This document shows, in pieces, positions 53,972 to 63,700 of a DNA stretch of 64,000 nt. The stretch comes from Lachnospiraceae bacterium (lineage in GTDB: Bacteria > Bacillota > Clostridia > Lachnospirales > Lachnospiraceae). The stretch lies in the NCBI GenBank assembly GCA_910574885.1, contig CAJTDD010000001.1, positions 62,001 through 126,000 of the forward strand, in the 5' to 3' direction. Under the pieces are notes generated by a model. The model had not been told where the DNA came from. It saw only the letters and a program-made list of their open reading frames with translations, and searched no databases. Within the stretch, counting starts at the first letter, position 1, and every line of letters begins with the position of its first letter. Position numbers and translations under genes: made by a program.

Positions 53972-54820
53972 ATGAGTAAATCGACAAATGAAGAATTGAT
54001 GGCATTGATTGAAAAGGCTGTGGCAGGGGACAAAAAGTCTCTCGAAACGGTACTGTCAAGTGTGCAGGAGTTGGTCTTCAACCTTTCCCTGCGGATGCTG
54101 GGGACATTCCCGGATGCTGAGGATGCGTCTCAGGATATCCTCATTAAGGTTATGACCCACCTGTCGTCCTACAAAGGAGAAAGCGCTTTTTCCACCTGGG
54201 TATTCCGCATTGCAGCGAACCACCTCAAAGACTACAAAAAGCATATGTTTGCGAAGTTCCCGCTTAGTTTCGAGTTTTACGGAGACGACATAGAACATGC
54301 GGACATCCGAAACGTGCCGGATTTGACCCAGGATGTGGAAAAATCGATTTTGGCGGAGGAATTGAAACTGTCATGCACGAATGTCATGCTGCAATGTTTG
54401 GACGCCGAGAGCCGGTGTATTTTCATTTTAGGAACTATGTTCAAAATAGACAGCCGGATTGCCGGGGATATCCTTGGGATTACTCCGGAGGCATACAGGC
54501 AGAGGCTGGTGAGGGTACGGCGGAAGATGGCAGATTTCCTTTCCGAATACTGCGGCGAATACGGAAAGGGGAAATGCAGGTGTGCGGACAGGGTAAACTA
54601 CGCAATCCTAAGCCACAGGCTCACGCCCAATCAGTTGTGTTTCACAGAGGCTGCGGCATTAGGGCAGACTGCGCTCAAGGTTAAGGAGGCTATGGAAGAA
54701 ATCGACGATTTATCTCAGGCATTTTCGTTCTGTAAGGCTTATGAGCCGCCGGAGAGACTGAAAAAATTCGTGGAAGAGTTCCTTAATGGTACATCTTATT
54801 CTGTGGTGACGAATGCGTAA
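53972..54820 (+). CDS. ECF-like RNA polymerase sigma factor with C-terminal extension
   Basis: The 282-residue protein has region 2 (LRMLGTFPDAEDASQDILIKVMTHLSSYKGESAFSTWVFRIAANHLKD in outline) and region 4 (CIFILGTMFKIDSRIAGDILGITPEAYRQRLVRVRRKM). An extension of about 90 residues follows, with a cysteine cluster CGEYGKGKCRCADRVNY. ECF factors are usually near 180 residues; extended ones can regulate themselves. No anti-sigma gene follows. The next gene (DUF2461) starts 12 bases later. Confidence 0.85.
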   Translation: MSKSTNEELMALIEKAVAGDKKSLETVLSSVQELVFNLSLRMLGTFPDAEDASQDILIKVMTHLSSYKGESAFSTWVFRIAANHLKDYKKHMFAKFPLSFEFYGDDIEHADIRNVPDLTQDVEKSILAEELKLSCTNVMLQCLDAESRCIFILGTMFKIDSRIAGDILGITPEAYRQRLVRVRRKMADFLSEYCGEYGKGKCRCADRVNYAILSHRLTPNQLCFTEAAALGQTALKVKEAMEEIDDLSQAFSFCKAYEPPERLKKFVEEFLNGTSYSVVTNA

Positions 54821-54832
54821 GGAGGAAGAAAG

Positions 54833-55519
54833 ATGAATACACAGTTGATTTTGGATTATCTCACAGATTTGGGCAAAAATAATGAACGGGAATGGTATCA
54901 TGCGCATAAGGCAGAATATAAGGAAGCCAATGCAGAATTTGAATTGTTGCTTAAAGAACTTATTTTGCGGATTGGAGAGTTTGACAAAAGCGTTCTCCAT
55001 AATGAGCCTAAGGAGCTTACCTTTAAGCTGGTGAGGGATACGCGGTTTAGCCATGATAAGTCGCCTTATAACCCGGCGTTCCGCGCTCATATTTCCTCCA
55101 AAGGGAAACTGCCGGTTCCTGTGGGGTATTACCTGATGATAAAGCCGGATGGGCAGTCGTTTTTGGGCGGCGGGCTTTTTGCGGATATGTTCAAGGATGC
55201 GACGGCGATGGTGCGGGATTTTATTGCGGCGAACGGCAGGGAGTGGGAGGAGATTCTGAACGAACCTGATTTTAAGGAGAATTTTACCGTACAGGGAACG
55301 GCGCTCAAAAGGGTTCCTGCCGGATATGGACAGGAGCATCCTCAGGCAGAATTCCTGAAATTCAAAAGCTGGTATCTGGAATATCCGGTTGCAGATCATG
55401 AATTTGGAGACGGGGAAGCATTTCTTGGCCATGCGGCCCGGATGTTTCGGATTATGAAACCATTCAATGATTTCCTGAACCGGGCGCTTGCGGACTTCCG
55501 GATGCCGGAGAGAAAGTAA
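54833..55519 (+). CDS. DUF2461 (TIGR02453) family protein
   Basis: The 228-residue protein matches DUF2461: LGKNNEREWYHAHKAEYKEA at the start, KLVRDTRFSHDKSPYNPAFRAHIS in the centre, and GYYLMIKPDGQSFLGGGLF. The family is widespread with no assigned activity. It follows AAGGAGGAAG and is probably co-transcribed with the sigma factor, which may control it. Confidence 0.88.
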   Translation: MNTQLILDYLTDLGKNNEREWYHAHKAEYKEANAEFELLLKELILRIGEFDKSVLHNEPKELTFKLVRDTRFSHDKSPYNPAFRAHISSKGKLPVPVGYYLMIKPDGQSFLGGGLFADMFKDATAMVRDFIAANGREWEEILNEPDFKENFTVQGTALKRVPAGYGQEHPQAEFLKFKSWYLEYPVADHEFGDGEAFLGHAARMFRIMKPFNDFLNRALADFRMPERK

Positions 55520-55557
55520 AAGAGTTGTGCAGGCCGGTAACGTTTCATCAGATTGAC

Positions 55558-55596
55558 GGGGAGGTGCAGGAATCTGCGCCTCCCTGCTTATTTTTT
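55558..55596 (+). terminator. Terminator after the DUF2461 gene
   Basis: GGGAGGTGCAG pairs with CTGCGCCTCCC across GAAT, with a T-tract after GCTTA. Confidence 0.85.
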
Positions 55597-55659
55597 GATT
55601 TCTTTATACTTTCCTTATAATTTTGCCTTATTCTTATCTTGTAGTCCATTGATAGAGCG

Positions 55660-55698
55660 TGAATATGCTGTCAGGTATCCGGCCAGACAGCATATTCA
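55660..55698. promoter_or_regulatory. Perfect 13-bp inverted repeat ahead of the ABC operon
   Basis: TGAATATGCTGTC (55660-55672) and GACAGCATATTCA (55686-55698) flank a 13-base loop, 26 bases before the ABC ATPase start. No T-tract follows. It may be an operator for the response regulator at 58045 or an RNA hairpin in the leader. Confidence 0.65.
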
Positions 55699-55724
55699 CA
55701 GACAGGAAACAGGAGGAAAGGTCC

Positions 55725-56462
55725 ATGAATCAAAACATCTTAGAGACAAAGTGTCTCACAAAATCATTCCGTAATCATAATGCTGTTAATCAGATTTCAC
55801 TTGCAGTACCAAAGAACCAAGTATATGGACTTCTTGGGCCCAACGGCGCAGGAAAATCTACCCTGTTAAAAATGATGACAGGAATCCTGCGTCCTACAGA
55901 CGGGCAGATAATCTTTGACGGTCATGTATGGAGCAGGAAAGACCTTGCGGATATTGGCGCCTTGGTGGAGACGCCGCCCATATATGAGAACCTGACGGCA
56001 TGGGAGAACTTGAAAGTACGTGGCCTGATGCTTGGCATACCGGATGGAAGAATCCGAGAAGTACTGGAATTGGTGGATTTAGAAGACACAGGGAAGAAAA
56101 AGGCAGGTACATTTTCTTTGGGAATGAAACAGAGGCTTGGAATTGGAATTGCACTTTTTTCCAGGCCGAAGCTCTTAGTGCTTGACGAGCCGACAAACGG
56201 ATTAGACCCCATCGGCATTCAGGAGCTTCGCGAAATGATCCGCAAATTCCCGGAAGAGGGAATCACAGTCATTGTCTCCAGCCATATTCTTAGCGAGATT
56301 GCCCAGACAGCCGACCATATCGGGATCATCGTAAACGGCGCGCTTGGATACCAGGGCGGGATGCCAGAGCCAGACCGTCTGGAAAAATTATTCATGGAGA
56401 TTGCGGTAAAGAAGAGAATTTCTTTAGAAGCGTCAGGAAGAAGACGGAAGGAGGCGAGATAA
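55725..56462 (+). CDS. Lantibiotic-immunity-type ABC transporter ATPase
   Basis: The 245-residue ATPase has Walker A GPNGAGKSTLLK, the Q-loop region, signature TFSLGMKQRLGIG, Walker B LLVLDEPTNGLDPIG, and the switch His in VIVSSHILSE. It resembles the LanF/BcrA class that expels bacteriocins or bacitracin-like peptides. ATG 55725 follows AGGAGGAAAGG. Two permease genes follow at once, then a two-component system. Confidence 0.9.
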   Translation: MNQNILETKCLTKSFRNHNAVNQISLAVPKNQVYGLLGPNGAGKSTLLKMMTGILRPTDGQIIFDGHVWSRKDLADIGALVETPPIYENLTAWENLKVRGLMLGIPDGRIREVLELVDLEDTGKKKAGTFSLGMKQRLGIGIALFSRPKLLVLDEPTNGLDPIGIQELREMIRKFPEEGITVIVSSHILSEIAQTADHIGIIVNGALGYQGGMPEPDRLEKLFMEIAVKKRISLEASGRRRKEAR

Positions 56463-57227
56463 ATGCGGAAATATTTTCTTGCGGAAAGGATGAAGAACCG
56501 TCATACTTCTACGGGAAAACTGCCGGTTTTCATGCCGATGATTTCCATCATTCTTGCGGCATGGCTTACGGGGGATTATTTTACGATTAGCAGTTATAAC
56601 TGGTGGTATATGATACTGCTTCCGGGGATGCTCTCGCTGGTTTGTTCCGCTGTCGGAAACCGGGATAAGAAAATGGAAAACCGCGGGATACAGACGCTCC
56701 CGGTAAAAATCAGCTCAGTCTGGGACGGAAAGATATTGTATGGTATCCAATGTTTGGGGATCTCGCTGCTTGTGTTTTTAGGCGCAGCGTTATTCACAGG
56801 TAACGGGCTTGGGCAGATTGCAGGGCAGGTATTTTGCATCCGGCCGAAGGCAGGGGAGCAGTTTTTGGCGGTAGTGGTCTTATTTGTGACTTCGCTGTGG
56901 CAAGTGCCGTTCTGCCTGTTCTTACAACAGCTCATAGGTACGATTCCCATGATACTGCTCCATATGGGAAGTTATATCCTGATTTCGGCGGAGCTGTCGC
57001 TTCATTCCTTCTTTATGTCGCTGCCGGGAGGGATTACGGCAAGGCTGATGTGTATGATTTTAAAAGTACTTCCAAATGGACTGGCGGCAGAACCAGGCAG
57101 CCAGACGTTTACACCGGAATTGTTGGATTTTAGGGGATTGCCGATAGGAATCGCTGCCTCTGTCTTCTGGTTTTTGACATTCTGGCTGGTGGGCCGTAAG
57201 TGGTATGAGAGGAAGGAGGGACAGTAA
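56463..57227 (+). CDS. ABC-2-type permease, lantibiotic immunity (LanE-like)
   Basis: The 254-residue membrane protein has six predicted helices and begins immediately after the ATPase stop. A pattern of two unequal permeases after a BcrA-type ATPase is typical of the LanFEG immunity transporters (MutE/EpiE group). It shows no other recognisable motif. The next permease starts five bases after its stop. Confidence 0.8.
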   Translation: MRKYFLAERMKNRHTSTGKLPVFMPMISIILAAWLTGDYFTISSYNWWYMILLPGMLSLVCSAVGNRDKKMENRGIQTLPVKISSVWDGKILYGIQCLGISLLVFLGAALFTGNGLGQIAGQVFCIRPKAGEQFLAVVVLFVTSLWQVPFCLFLQQLIGTIPMILLHMGSYILISAELSLHSFFMSLPGGITARLMCMILKVLPNGLAAEPGSQTFTPELLDFRGLPIGIAASVFWFLTFWLVGRKWYERKEGQ

Positions 57228-57232
57228 AAGAT

Positions 57233-58006
57233 ATGTTTTCGGATGAGAAAAAGAAAAGAGAGTTATACCGAAATATACAAGGAGAGCTGTGGAAAATGCG
57301 CCATACGTGGATTCCTGTGCTGCACATCCTGATTCCTGTTCTGGGGATTCTGGTATTTCTTTACTATTATTCTTTTGCAGCATGGAGTGACGAGGGGAAG
57401 ATATCAGGATATATACAGGTACTGTCCATCGCATTTCCTCTGATCATAAGCGGAATCTGCTCGATGTCCGTGGAGATGGAGGAAAAGGGGTGTTTCCAGA
57501 CATTTCTTGGAGTGGCGGTGAACCGGAGGAATCCGCTTCTTGCAAAATGGATCGTGTTGTCAGGTATGGGATTTGCGGCAATTCTTCTGGCGGTCCTTGG
57601 ATTTGCCGGAGGATTTCGGGCGCTGTCAGGGAAGGCGGCGCTGTCGGCGGGACAGTACTTGGCCCTGGCGTGCGTGCTCTGGATGGAAGGTGCGGACTTG
57701 TACCTGCTTCACCTGTTTTTGAACCTTGCATTTTCAAAAAGTATTTCTCTGTGTGTGGGAACGTCGGAACTGGTGGTTTCCGCGCTGTTCCTCACCGGGC
57801 TTGGGGAGGGACGGTGGCAGTATTTTCCCTGTACATGGGGTGGCAGATGGGGCGGATATCTGTTACAATATTGGATGGGAAATGGAGCGTCGTCAGCAGA
57901 ATATATGACGAAAAGCCTGATGATTGGCATGGCAGTCTCGCTACTGTTGTGGAGCGGGATTTTCCTGTGGTTTCCTTCCTATGAAGGAAGACAGAGTAAG
58001 GACTGA
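57233..58006 (+). CDS. ABC-2-type permease, lantibiotic immunity (LanG-like)
   Basis: The 257-residue protein has six predicted helices (first near IPVLHILIPVLGILVFLYYYS). It is a paralogue of the preceding permease. With the ATPase it should form a single exporter of membrane-active peptides from the cell surface. The response-regulator gene starts 38 bases after it. Confidence 0.8.
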   Translation: MFSDEKKKRELYRNIQGELWKMRHTWIPVLHILIPVLGILVFLYYYSFAAWSDEGKISGYIQVLSIAFPLIISGICSMSVEMEEKGCFQTFLGVAVNRRNPLLAKWIVLSGMGFAAILLAVLGFAGGFRALSGKAALSAGQYLALACVLWMEGADLYLLHLFLNLAFSKSISLCVGTSELVVSALFLTGLGEGRWQYFPCTWGGRWGGYLLQYWMGNGASSAEYMTKSLMIGMAVSLLLWSGIFLWFPSYEGRQSKD

Positions 58007-58044
58007 TTTAGGAGGGAAAGGTCAGTTGACCGGGAAGCAGCGAT

Positions 58045-58704
58045 ATGACGAAGATATTGGCAGTAGATGATGATGTGCAGATCTTGAAACTAATCCGAAA
58101 CGCACTGGCAAGAGAAGGTTACGAGGTGACGGTGCAAAGTGACCCGCTGGAACTAAAGAAAATGAAGCTTACGGATTACCAGCTAATCCTTTTGGACGTC
58201 ATGATGCCAAAGGTGGATGGATTTACGTTGTGTGAGGAGATTCGGGGCAAGGTGGACTGCCCGATTTTGTTCCTGACGGCGAAGACGAAAGAGGCGGATA
58301 TCATGAGGGGGCTTGGAATCGGCGGGGATGATTACATCACCAAGCCCTTTGGAATCGGCGAATTACGCGCCCGGGTGAAGGCGCATCTGCGAAGGGAGAC
58401 AAGAGAGAAAAAGCATGTGGTGTCGGTAAATGGCGTCCGGTTCTATTTGAAGGAGAAGAAGGCATACTATAGCGGGAAAGAGCTTGGGCTTACCAAGAGC
58501 GAGTATGCTATCTGTGAATACCTTGCGCTGAACCGCGGGCAGGTATTTTCAAAAGACAGAATCTATGAGCATGTATTTGGGTATGAGAAAGAAAGCGACA
58601 ATTCTGTGATTACGGAACACGTCAAGAATATCCGGGCAAAAGGCAAGAAGGCTGGCTTTGAACCTATTGAGACGGTGTGGGGGATTGGATATCGATGGAG
58701 GTAA
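58045..58704 (+). CDS. OmpR-family response regulator of the ABC operon
   Basis: The 219-residue protein has a receiver (acidic pair in AVDDDVQ, Asp in ILLDVMMPKVDG, Lys in ITKPFGIGE) and a winged helix ending ETVWGIGYRWR. Lying immediately after the transporter genes, it is the likely activator of their expression, as in SpaRK or NisRK-linked immunity modules. The kinase gene overlaps its end. Confidence 0.92.
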   Translation: MTKILAVDDDVQILKLIRNALAREGYEVTVQSDPLELKKMKLTDYQLILLDVMMPKVDGFTLCEEIRGKVDCPILFLTAKTKEADIMRGLGIGGDDYITKPFGIGELRARVKAHLRRETREKKHVVSVNGVRFYLKEKKAYYSGKELGLTKSEYAICEYLALNRGQVFSKDRIYEHVFGYEKESDNSVITEHVKNIRAKGKKAGFEPIETVWGIGYRWR

Positions 58705-60092
58705 AGGGCAGACAGAAAACAATTTCATCGGTGTTTTTCAGATATGCCTGTTTCTACACCGCAGGCGTATTGTTCTGGATGTTTCTGGTGTTCGTCGTTT
58801 GGTATGTGCTGGATTTAACAGGCGAAGTCCTCCCGGCGAACCATATGGAGACGCGGCTTAGTGAATCAGCAGAGGAGATATGCAAAGCCCCTAAGGTTAC
58901 GGAAGACCTATTGCCGGAGGGGTGCGGATATGGGGTATACCAATCGGACGGAAAATGGCTGTATGGGACATTTTCCGGAGAAGAAATAGAGCAGGCATGG
59001 GAACACTTTAGAAAGAACAGCATTTATGCCCGTAAAAGAGGGTATTACCGGTTTTTGTCCCGTGATTCAGGGGAGATATGTATTGTAAAGTATGAGATTG
59101 CGACAAGGTTCCGGAACGGATTTCTGGGGAAATATCTGCCGAGCCCGGAGATTCTCTTGATTCTGAGCTTTCTTGCGCTATTCCTCGTCCATACGGTTTT
59201 GACGTCCCGCCATTTTGGAAGATATATGAAAAAAAGGCTGCTCGTCTTGAATGAGACTACGGCAAGGATACGGGATGAGGATTTGGAATTTGAGGAAGAA
59301 CATTCTGAAATAAAGGAAGTAGAGGATGTCTTAACTTCTCTGAACCAGATGAAGGAGGCGCTAAAAGAGTCGCTCTATCGGCAGTGGAATCTGGAAAAGG
59401 GCAGGGAAGAGCAGATTGCGGCGCTTGCCCATGATATCAAGACGCCCCTTACGGTCATCCGGGGCAATGCGGAGCTGCTTGCGGAAGGAAATCTAGGGGA
59501 AGAAGAGCGGGAATATGACTTGGATATCCTGCAAAGTGTGTCTATGATGGAAGAATATCTGGCAATATTGAATGGAATTTTGGCAGAAGAGGGGCAAAAA
59601 GGAACATCTGATGTGAATGAGGCGCAGATTTCTTGTTTAAGCCTTGCTGAGTTATTTACGGAACAGGCAAGGCTTCTTGGGGCTGCAAGGCAGTTTGGGA
59701 TTGTTTTTTACAGAAAGGATTTGTATGGAGAAGTTTTGTGTAATAAAAACCAGCTTCTGCGGGCATTTCAGAATATTTTAAGTAATGCCATGGACTATAG
59801 CCCTAAGGACGGCGAGATCGAGGTTTTGCTGGAAATGAAAGCGGAGGGTGGAAAAGAGTATTTTACAGTCACCGTTGAAGACCAAGGGACAGGATTTTCG
59901 GCACAGGATATCAGACACGCCACAGAGCGGTTCTATCAAGGCGATCAGAGCAGGAGCAGTAAGCTTCATCATGGGATTGGACTCCATACCGCCAAAAGAT
60001 TTGTGGAAGCACAGGGAGGGGAGCTGGTGATCGGAAATGCGGGAACTCATGGAGGGAGGGTAACGATGTTGATATTAAGTTTACCCTGCTAG
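58695..60092 (+). CDS. Sensor histidine kinase of the ABC operon
   Basis: The 465-residue kinase has an N-terminal helix (about 15-38), an extracellular sensor (about 39-155), a second helix (about 160-180), HAMP-like sequence, and HisKA box ALAHDIKTPLTVIRGNAEL. HATPase motifs are NILSNAMDYS and HGIGLHTAKRFVEAQGG. ATG 58695 follows GGGGGAT by nine bases and overlaps the regulator gene by ten bases. Confidence 0.91.
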   Translation: MEVKGRQKTISSVFFRYACFYTAGVLFWMFLVFVVWYVLDLTGEVLPANHMETRLSESAEEICKAPKVTEDLLPEGCGYGVYQSDGKWLYGTFSGEEIEQAWEHFRKNSIYARKRGYYRFLSRDSGEICIVKYEIATRFRNGFLGKYLPSPEILLILSFLALFLVHTVLTSRHFGRYMKKRLLVLNETTARIRDEDLEFEEEHSEIKEVEDVLTSLNQMKEALKESLYRQWNLEKGREEQIAALAHDIKTPLTVIRGNAELLAEGNLGEEEREYDLDILQSVSMMEEYLAILNGILAEEGQKGTSDVNEAQISCLSLAELFTEQARLLGAARQFGIVFYRKDLYGEVLCNKNQLLRAFQNILSNAMDYSPKDGEIEVLLEMKAEGGKEYFTVTVEDQGTGFSAQDIRHATERFYQGDQSRSSKLHHGIGLHTAKRFVEAQGGELVIGNAGTHGGRVTMLILSLPC

Positions 60093-60136
60093 TGTGCTGT
60101 CTGGCGAAACTCCGCAGGATATTCTTAGAATTAATG

Positions 60137-60152
60137 GTACAAAATATTGTAC
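60137..60152. promoter_or_regulatory. Putative operator of the toxin-antitoxin operon
   Basis: GTACAA-AATA-TTGTAC is a perfect inverted repeat directly upstream of the -35 element of the toxin-antitoxin promoter, and GTACAGAATATTG is a further half-repeat. Antitoxin binding here would fit autoregulation. Confidence 0.6.
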
Positions 60153-60158
60153 AGAATA

Positions 60159-60187
60159 TTGACAATAACATTTAGGCTGTATATACT
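60159..60187 (+). promoter_or_regulatory. Promoter of the toxin-antitoxin operon
   Basis: TTGACA (60159-60164) and TATACT (60182-60187) are 17 bases apart, 25 bases before the antitoxin gene. Confidence 0.78.
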
Positions 60188-60211
60188 ATAGGCAGAGGAG
60201 TGTGATGGATT

Positions 60212-60463
60212 ATGATTGCAACGAATTTTTCTAATGTAAGGAATCATTTTAAAGAAGTATGTGACAGGGTTGTACAAGAGTCTGATATTGCAATTATCAC
60301 GAGGAAAAATGATGAAAACGTTGTTCTGATGTCACAGGCGCAGTATGATAATTTGATGGAAAACCTTTATATCAGAGAGAGTAAGGCAAATTATCAATGG
60401 CTGAAAGAATCGATTCAACAGGCGGAGGCAGGGAAACTTGTCAGATTTGAAGTGGGGGATTAA
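60212..60463 (+). CDS. yefM: Phd/YefM family antitoxin
   Basis: The 83-residue antitoxin has the YefM/Phd N-terminal DNA-binding part (NFSNVRNHFKEVCDRVVQESD, AIITRKNDENVVLMS) and a C-terminal tail that masks the toxin. The stop codon lies two bases before the toxin start, so translation is coupled. With the promoter-proximal palindromes it should repress its own operon. Confidence 0.93.
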   Translation: MIATNFSNVRNHFKEVCDRVVQESDIAIITRKNDENVVLMSQAQYDNLMENLYIRESKANYQWLKESIQQAEAGKLVRFEVGD

Positions 60464-60465
60464 GG

Positions 60466-60723
60466 ATGAATGTATCTTTCACTCCCAATGCATGGGAAGA
60501 TTACCTCTATTGGCAGAAGACAGATAAACGGATTTCTAAAAGAATCAACGAATTAATAAAAGATATTATGAGAAATCCGTTTGATGGAATCGGAAAACCC
60601 GAAGGGCTAAAGCATGATCTTGCCGGAAAGTGGAGCAGGCGGATATCGGATGAACACAGGATAGTCTATCAGGTTGAGGGCGAAAATTTGATTGTATATA
60701 CATGCAGATATCATTATTCATAA
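60466..60723 (+). CDS. yoeB: Txe/YoeB family mRNA interferase toxin
   Basis: The 85-residue RelE-fold endoribonuclease cleaves mRNA on the ribosome. It shows WEDYLYWQKTDKRISKRINELIKDI at the start, WSRRISDEHRIVY in the core with the catalytic-type Glu and His, and CRYHYS at the end. The C-terminal His-Tyr is intact, so it looks functional. Confidence 0.94.
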   Translation: MNVSFTPNAWEDYLYWQKTDKRISKRINELIKDIMRNPFDGIGKPEGLKHDLAGKWSRRISDEHRIVYQVEGENLIVYTCRYHYS

Positions 60724-60773
60724 AAACAGCATGGCCTTTCCGGAATCTAATCCGGCCGCCATGCTGTTTTTTA
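60722..60773. terminator. Bidirectional terminator
   Basis: AAAACAGCATGGC pairs with GCCATGCTGTTTT, and inner arms CCGGA/TCCGG pair as well. A- and T-tracts flank both sides, serving the toxin gene and the reverse-strand gene. Confidence 0.9.
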
Positions 60774-60793
60774 TATTCTGAACTGCTGCCAAA

Positions 60794-63700
60794 TCAAGCC
60801 CCCAGATTCTTATTTGCCGTAGAAAGCATCAGCTTAATCCGGTTCAGCTGGTTCACTTCACTTGCCCCGGGGTCAAAGTCAATCGCAACGATATTCGATT
60901 CCGGATACCGGCGCCGGAGCTCCTTGATGACCCCTTTGCCCACCACATGGTTCGGAAGGCAGGCGAAGGGCTGGGTACAGACAATATTCGGCGCGCCATT
61001 GTGTATCAGCTCTAACATCTCGCCGGTCAAAAACCATCCCTCACCGGTCTGGTTGCCCAGAGACACGATGTCGGACGCCATCTTCCCAAGCTCATGAATA
61101 TCCGCCGGCGCATCAAAATGTTTGCTTTCCCGGAACGCCTTGCTTGCCGGCGCCCGGAACCAGTTGAGCGCCTTGATGCCAAGATTCCCGATAGCCGCCT
61201 TGGACTTCTTCATGCCCAGATGGGATACCTTAAAATTCTGGTTATAGAAACAATACAAAAGGAAATCCAGAAGATCCGGCACCACAGCCTCGGCGCCTTC
61301 GCTCTCCAAAAGCTCTACCAGATAGTTGTTGGCGGCAGGCAGGAACTTCACCAGAATCTCCCCCACCACGCCCACACGAGGCTTCTTGACATCCAAAAGT
61401 TCGATATTTTGGTCAAAATCATGAATGATGTCCTTACAGAGCCGCGTAAACCTGTGCCGTGAAGGATATCCCTGGGACAGGAATTCTTTGCAAACCTTCA
61501 CCCATTTTTCATGCATGGCATCGGCAGAGCCCTTGACGGCTTCATAGGGACGGATACGGTACACGCATTTCATGAAAATATCCCCTAATACGATTGCGTA
61601 CATTCCCCGCATCACAAGGCGGGGCGTCAGTTTAAAGCCAGGATTCCCCTCAAGGCCGCTCAAGTTCAGGGAAATGACCGGAATATGCTCATATCCCGCC
61701 TTCTTTAGCGCCCTTCGGATAAACCCGATATAGTTAGAAGCGCGGCATCCGCCTCCGGTCTGGCTGATGATGACCGCAATCTTGTCGGTGTCATACCTGC
61801 CTGACAGGATGGCGTCCATAATCTGCCCCACGACAATGAGGGAAGGGTAACAGGCGTCGTTGTTTACATATTTAAGCCCCACGTCCACAGCCTGCTTATT
61901 GTCATTGGGCAGAACCTCAATATTGTACCCGGAAGCCGCAAAAGCAGGCTCCAACAAGTCGAAATGGATGGGCGACATCTGCGGGCAGAGGATGGTATAG
62001 TCCTTTTTCATCTCCTGGGTGAAGGGAACCTTCGTGACGGCAGAAGACTGGATTGTCCGTTTTTCATGCCGTCTCTCCCGAACCCGGATGGCTGCAAGCA
62101 AAGAGCGCACCCGAATCCTGGCAGCACCTAAATTGTTCACCTCGTCGATTTTCAGGGAGGTGTAAATCTTGTCGGAATCATTCAGGATAGAAGCCACCTG
62201 GTCGGTAGTGACGGCATCCAGCCCGCATCCGAAGGAATTTAACTGAATCAAATCCAGATTATCCGTAGTCTTCACATAGTTTGCCGCCGCATACAGCCGG
62301 GAGTGGTACATCCACTGGTCCATCACGTTCAAAGGATGCTCTGCCGGGTGGAGATGGGAAATGGAATCCTCCGTCAGCACTGCAATATTGTAGGAGTTAA
62401 TCAGCTCCGGAATCCCATGGTTCACCTCCGGGTCAATATGGTAAGGGCGTCCGGCAAGGACGATGCCCCGGTTGCCGGTACGTTTCAGGTATTCAATAGT
62501 TTCCTCGCCCTTTTGTTTCATATCTTCCCGACATGCGTGAAGCTCAGCCCATGCCGTATGTACGGCCGAACGGATATCTGCTGCCGGGACAGCGAACTTT
62601 TCGGACAATTCTTCCACCAGGCGATAAGAAACCGTCTCCTCACTTTCCAGGGACAGGAAAGGATGGATGAAGTCCACCTCGCCGTTTACGATGGCGTCGA
62701 TATTGTTCTTGATATTCTCCGGGTAGGAGGTAACGATGGGGCAGTTATAGTGGTTATTGGCGTCTTCAAATTCCTTTCGCTCATAAGGGATACTGGGGTA
62801 AAAAATCCTATGTATTCCCTGGTTGATTAGCCACTGGACATGCCCATGGGCCAGCTTCGCCGGATAACACTCGGACTCACTGGGGATAGATTCAATCCCA
62901 AGCTCATAAATATTCCGGGTCGAAGCAGGAGATAACACTACCTGAAAACCAAGGGTGTGGAAGAACGTAAACCAGAAGGGATAGTTCTCATACATATTCA
63001 AAACCCGGGGAATCCCAATCACACCCCTTGACGCCTCGTATCCTTCCAGAGGCTTATAGTCAAAATACCGATGGAACTTATATTCAAACAGGTTCGGCAG
63101 CTTATTGTCGGACTTTTCCTTCCCCAGTCCCCGCTCACAGCGGTTTCCTGTAATGAACTTCCTGCCGCCGCTGAAATGGTTGATAGTCAGGCGGCAGTTG
63201 TTGGTACAGCCCTTACATTTTGCCATGGTGGTAGAGTATTCAAGGGCTTCTATATCTTCGATAGAAAGCATGGTCGTGCCCTGACAGTCCATATACCGCT
63301 CCCGGGCAATGAGAGCAGCGCCGAAAGCCCCCATGATTCCGGCGATATCCGGACGTATAGCCTCACAGCCTGCAATCTTCTCGAAGCTCCTGAGTACGGC
63401 ATTGTTGTAAAACGTACCGCCCTGCACGACGATATGGTTCCCAAGCTCGGACGCATCGGACACCTTGATTACCTTGAACAATGCATTCTTAATGACAGAG
63501 TAGGCAAGTCCCGCAGAGATATCGGCAACCGCCGCCCCTTCTTTTTGCGCCTGTTTTACCTTCGAGTTCATGAAAACCGTACAGCGTGTGCCAAGGTCAA
63601 TGGGATTCTGGGCAAATAAAGCCTCATGTGCAAAGTCCTCCACCGAGTAATTCAGGGATTTGGCAAATGTCTCGATGAAAGAGCCGCATCCTGAGGAACA

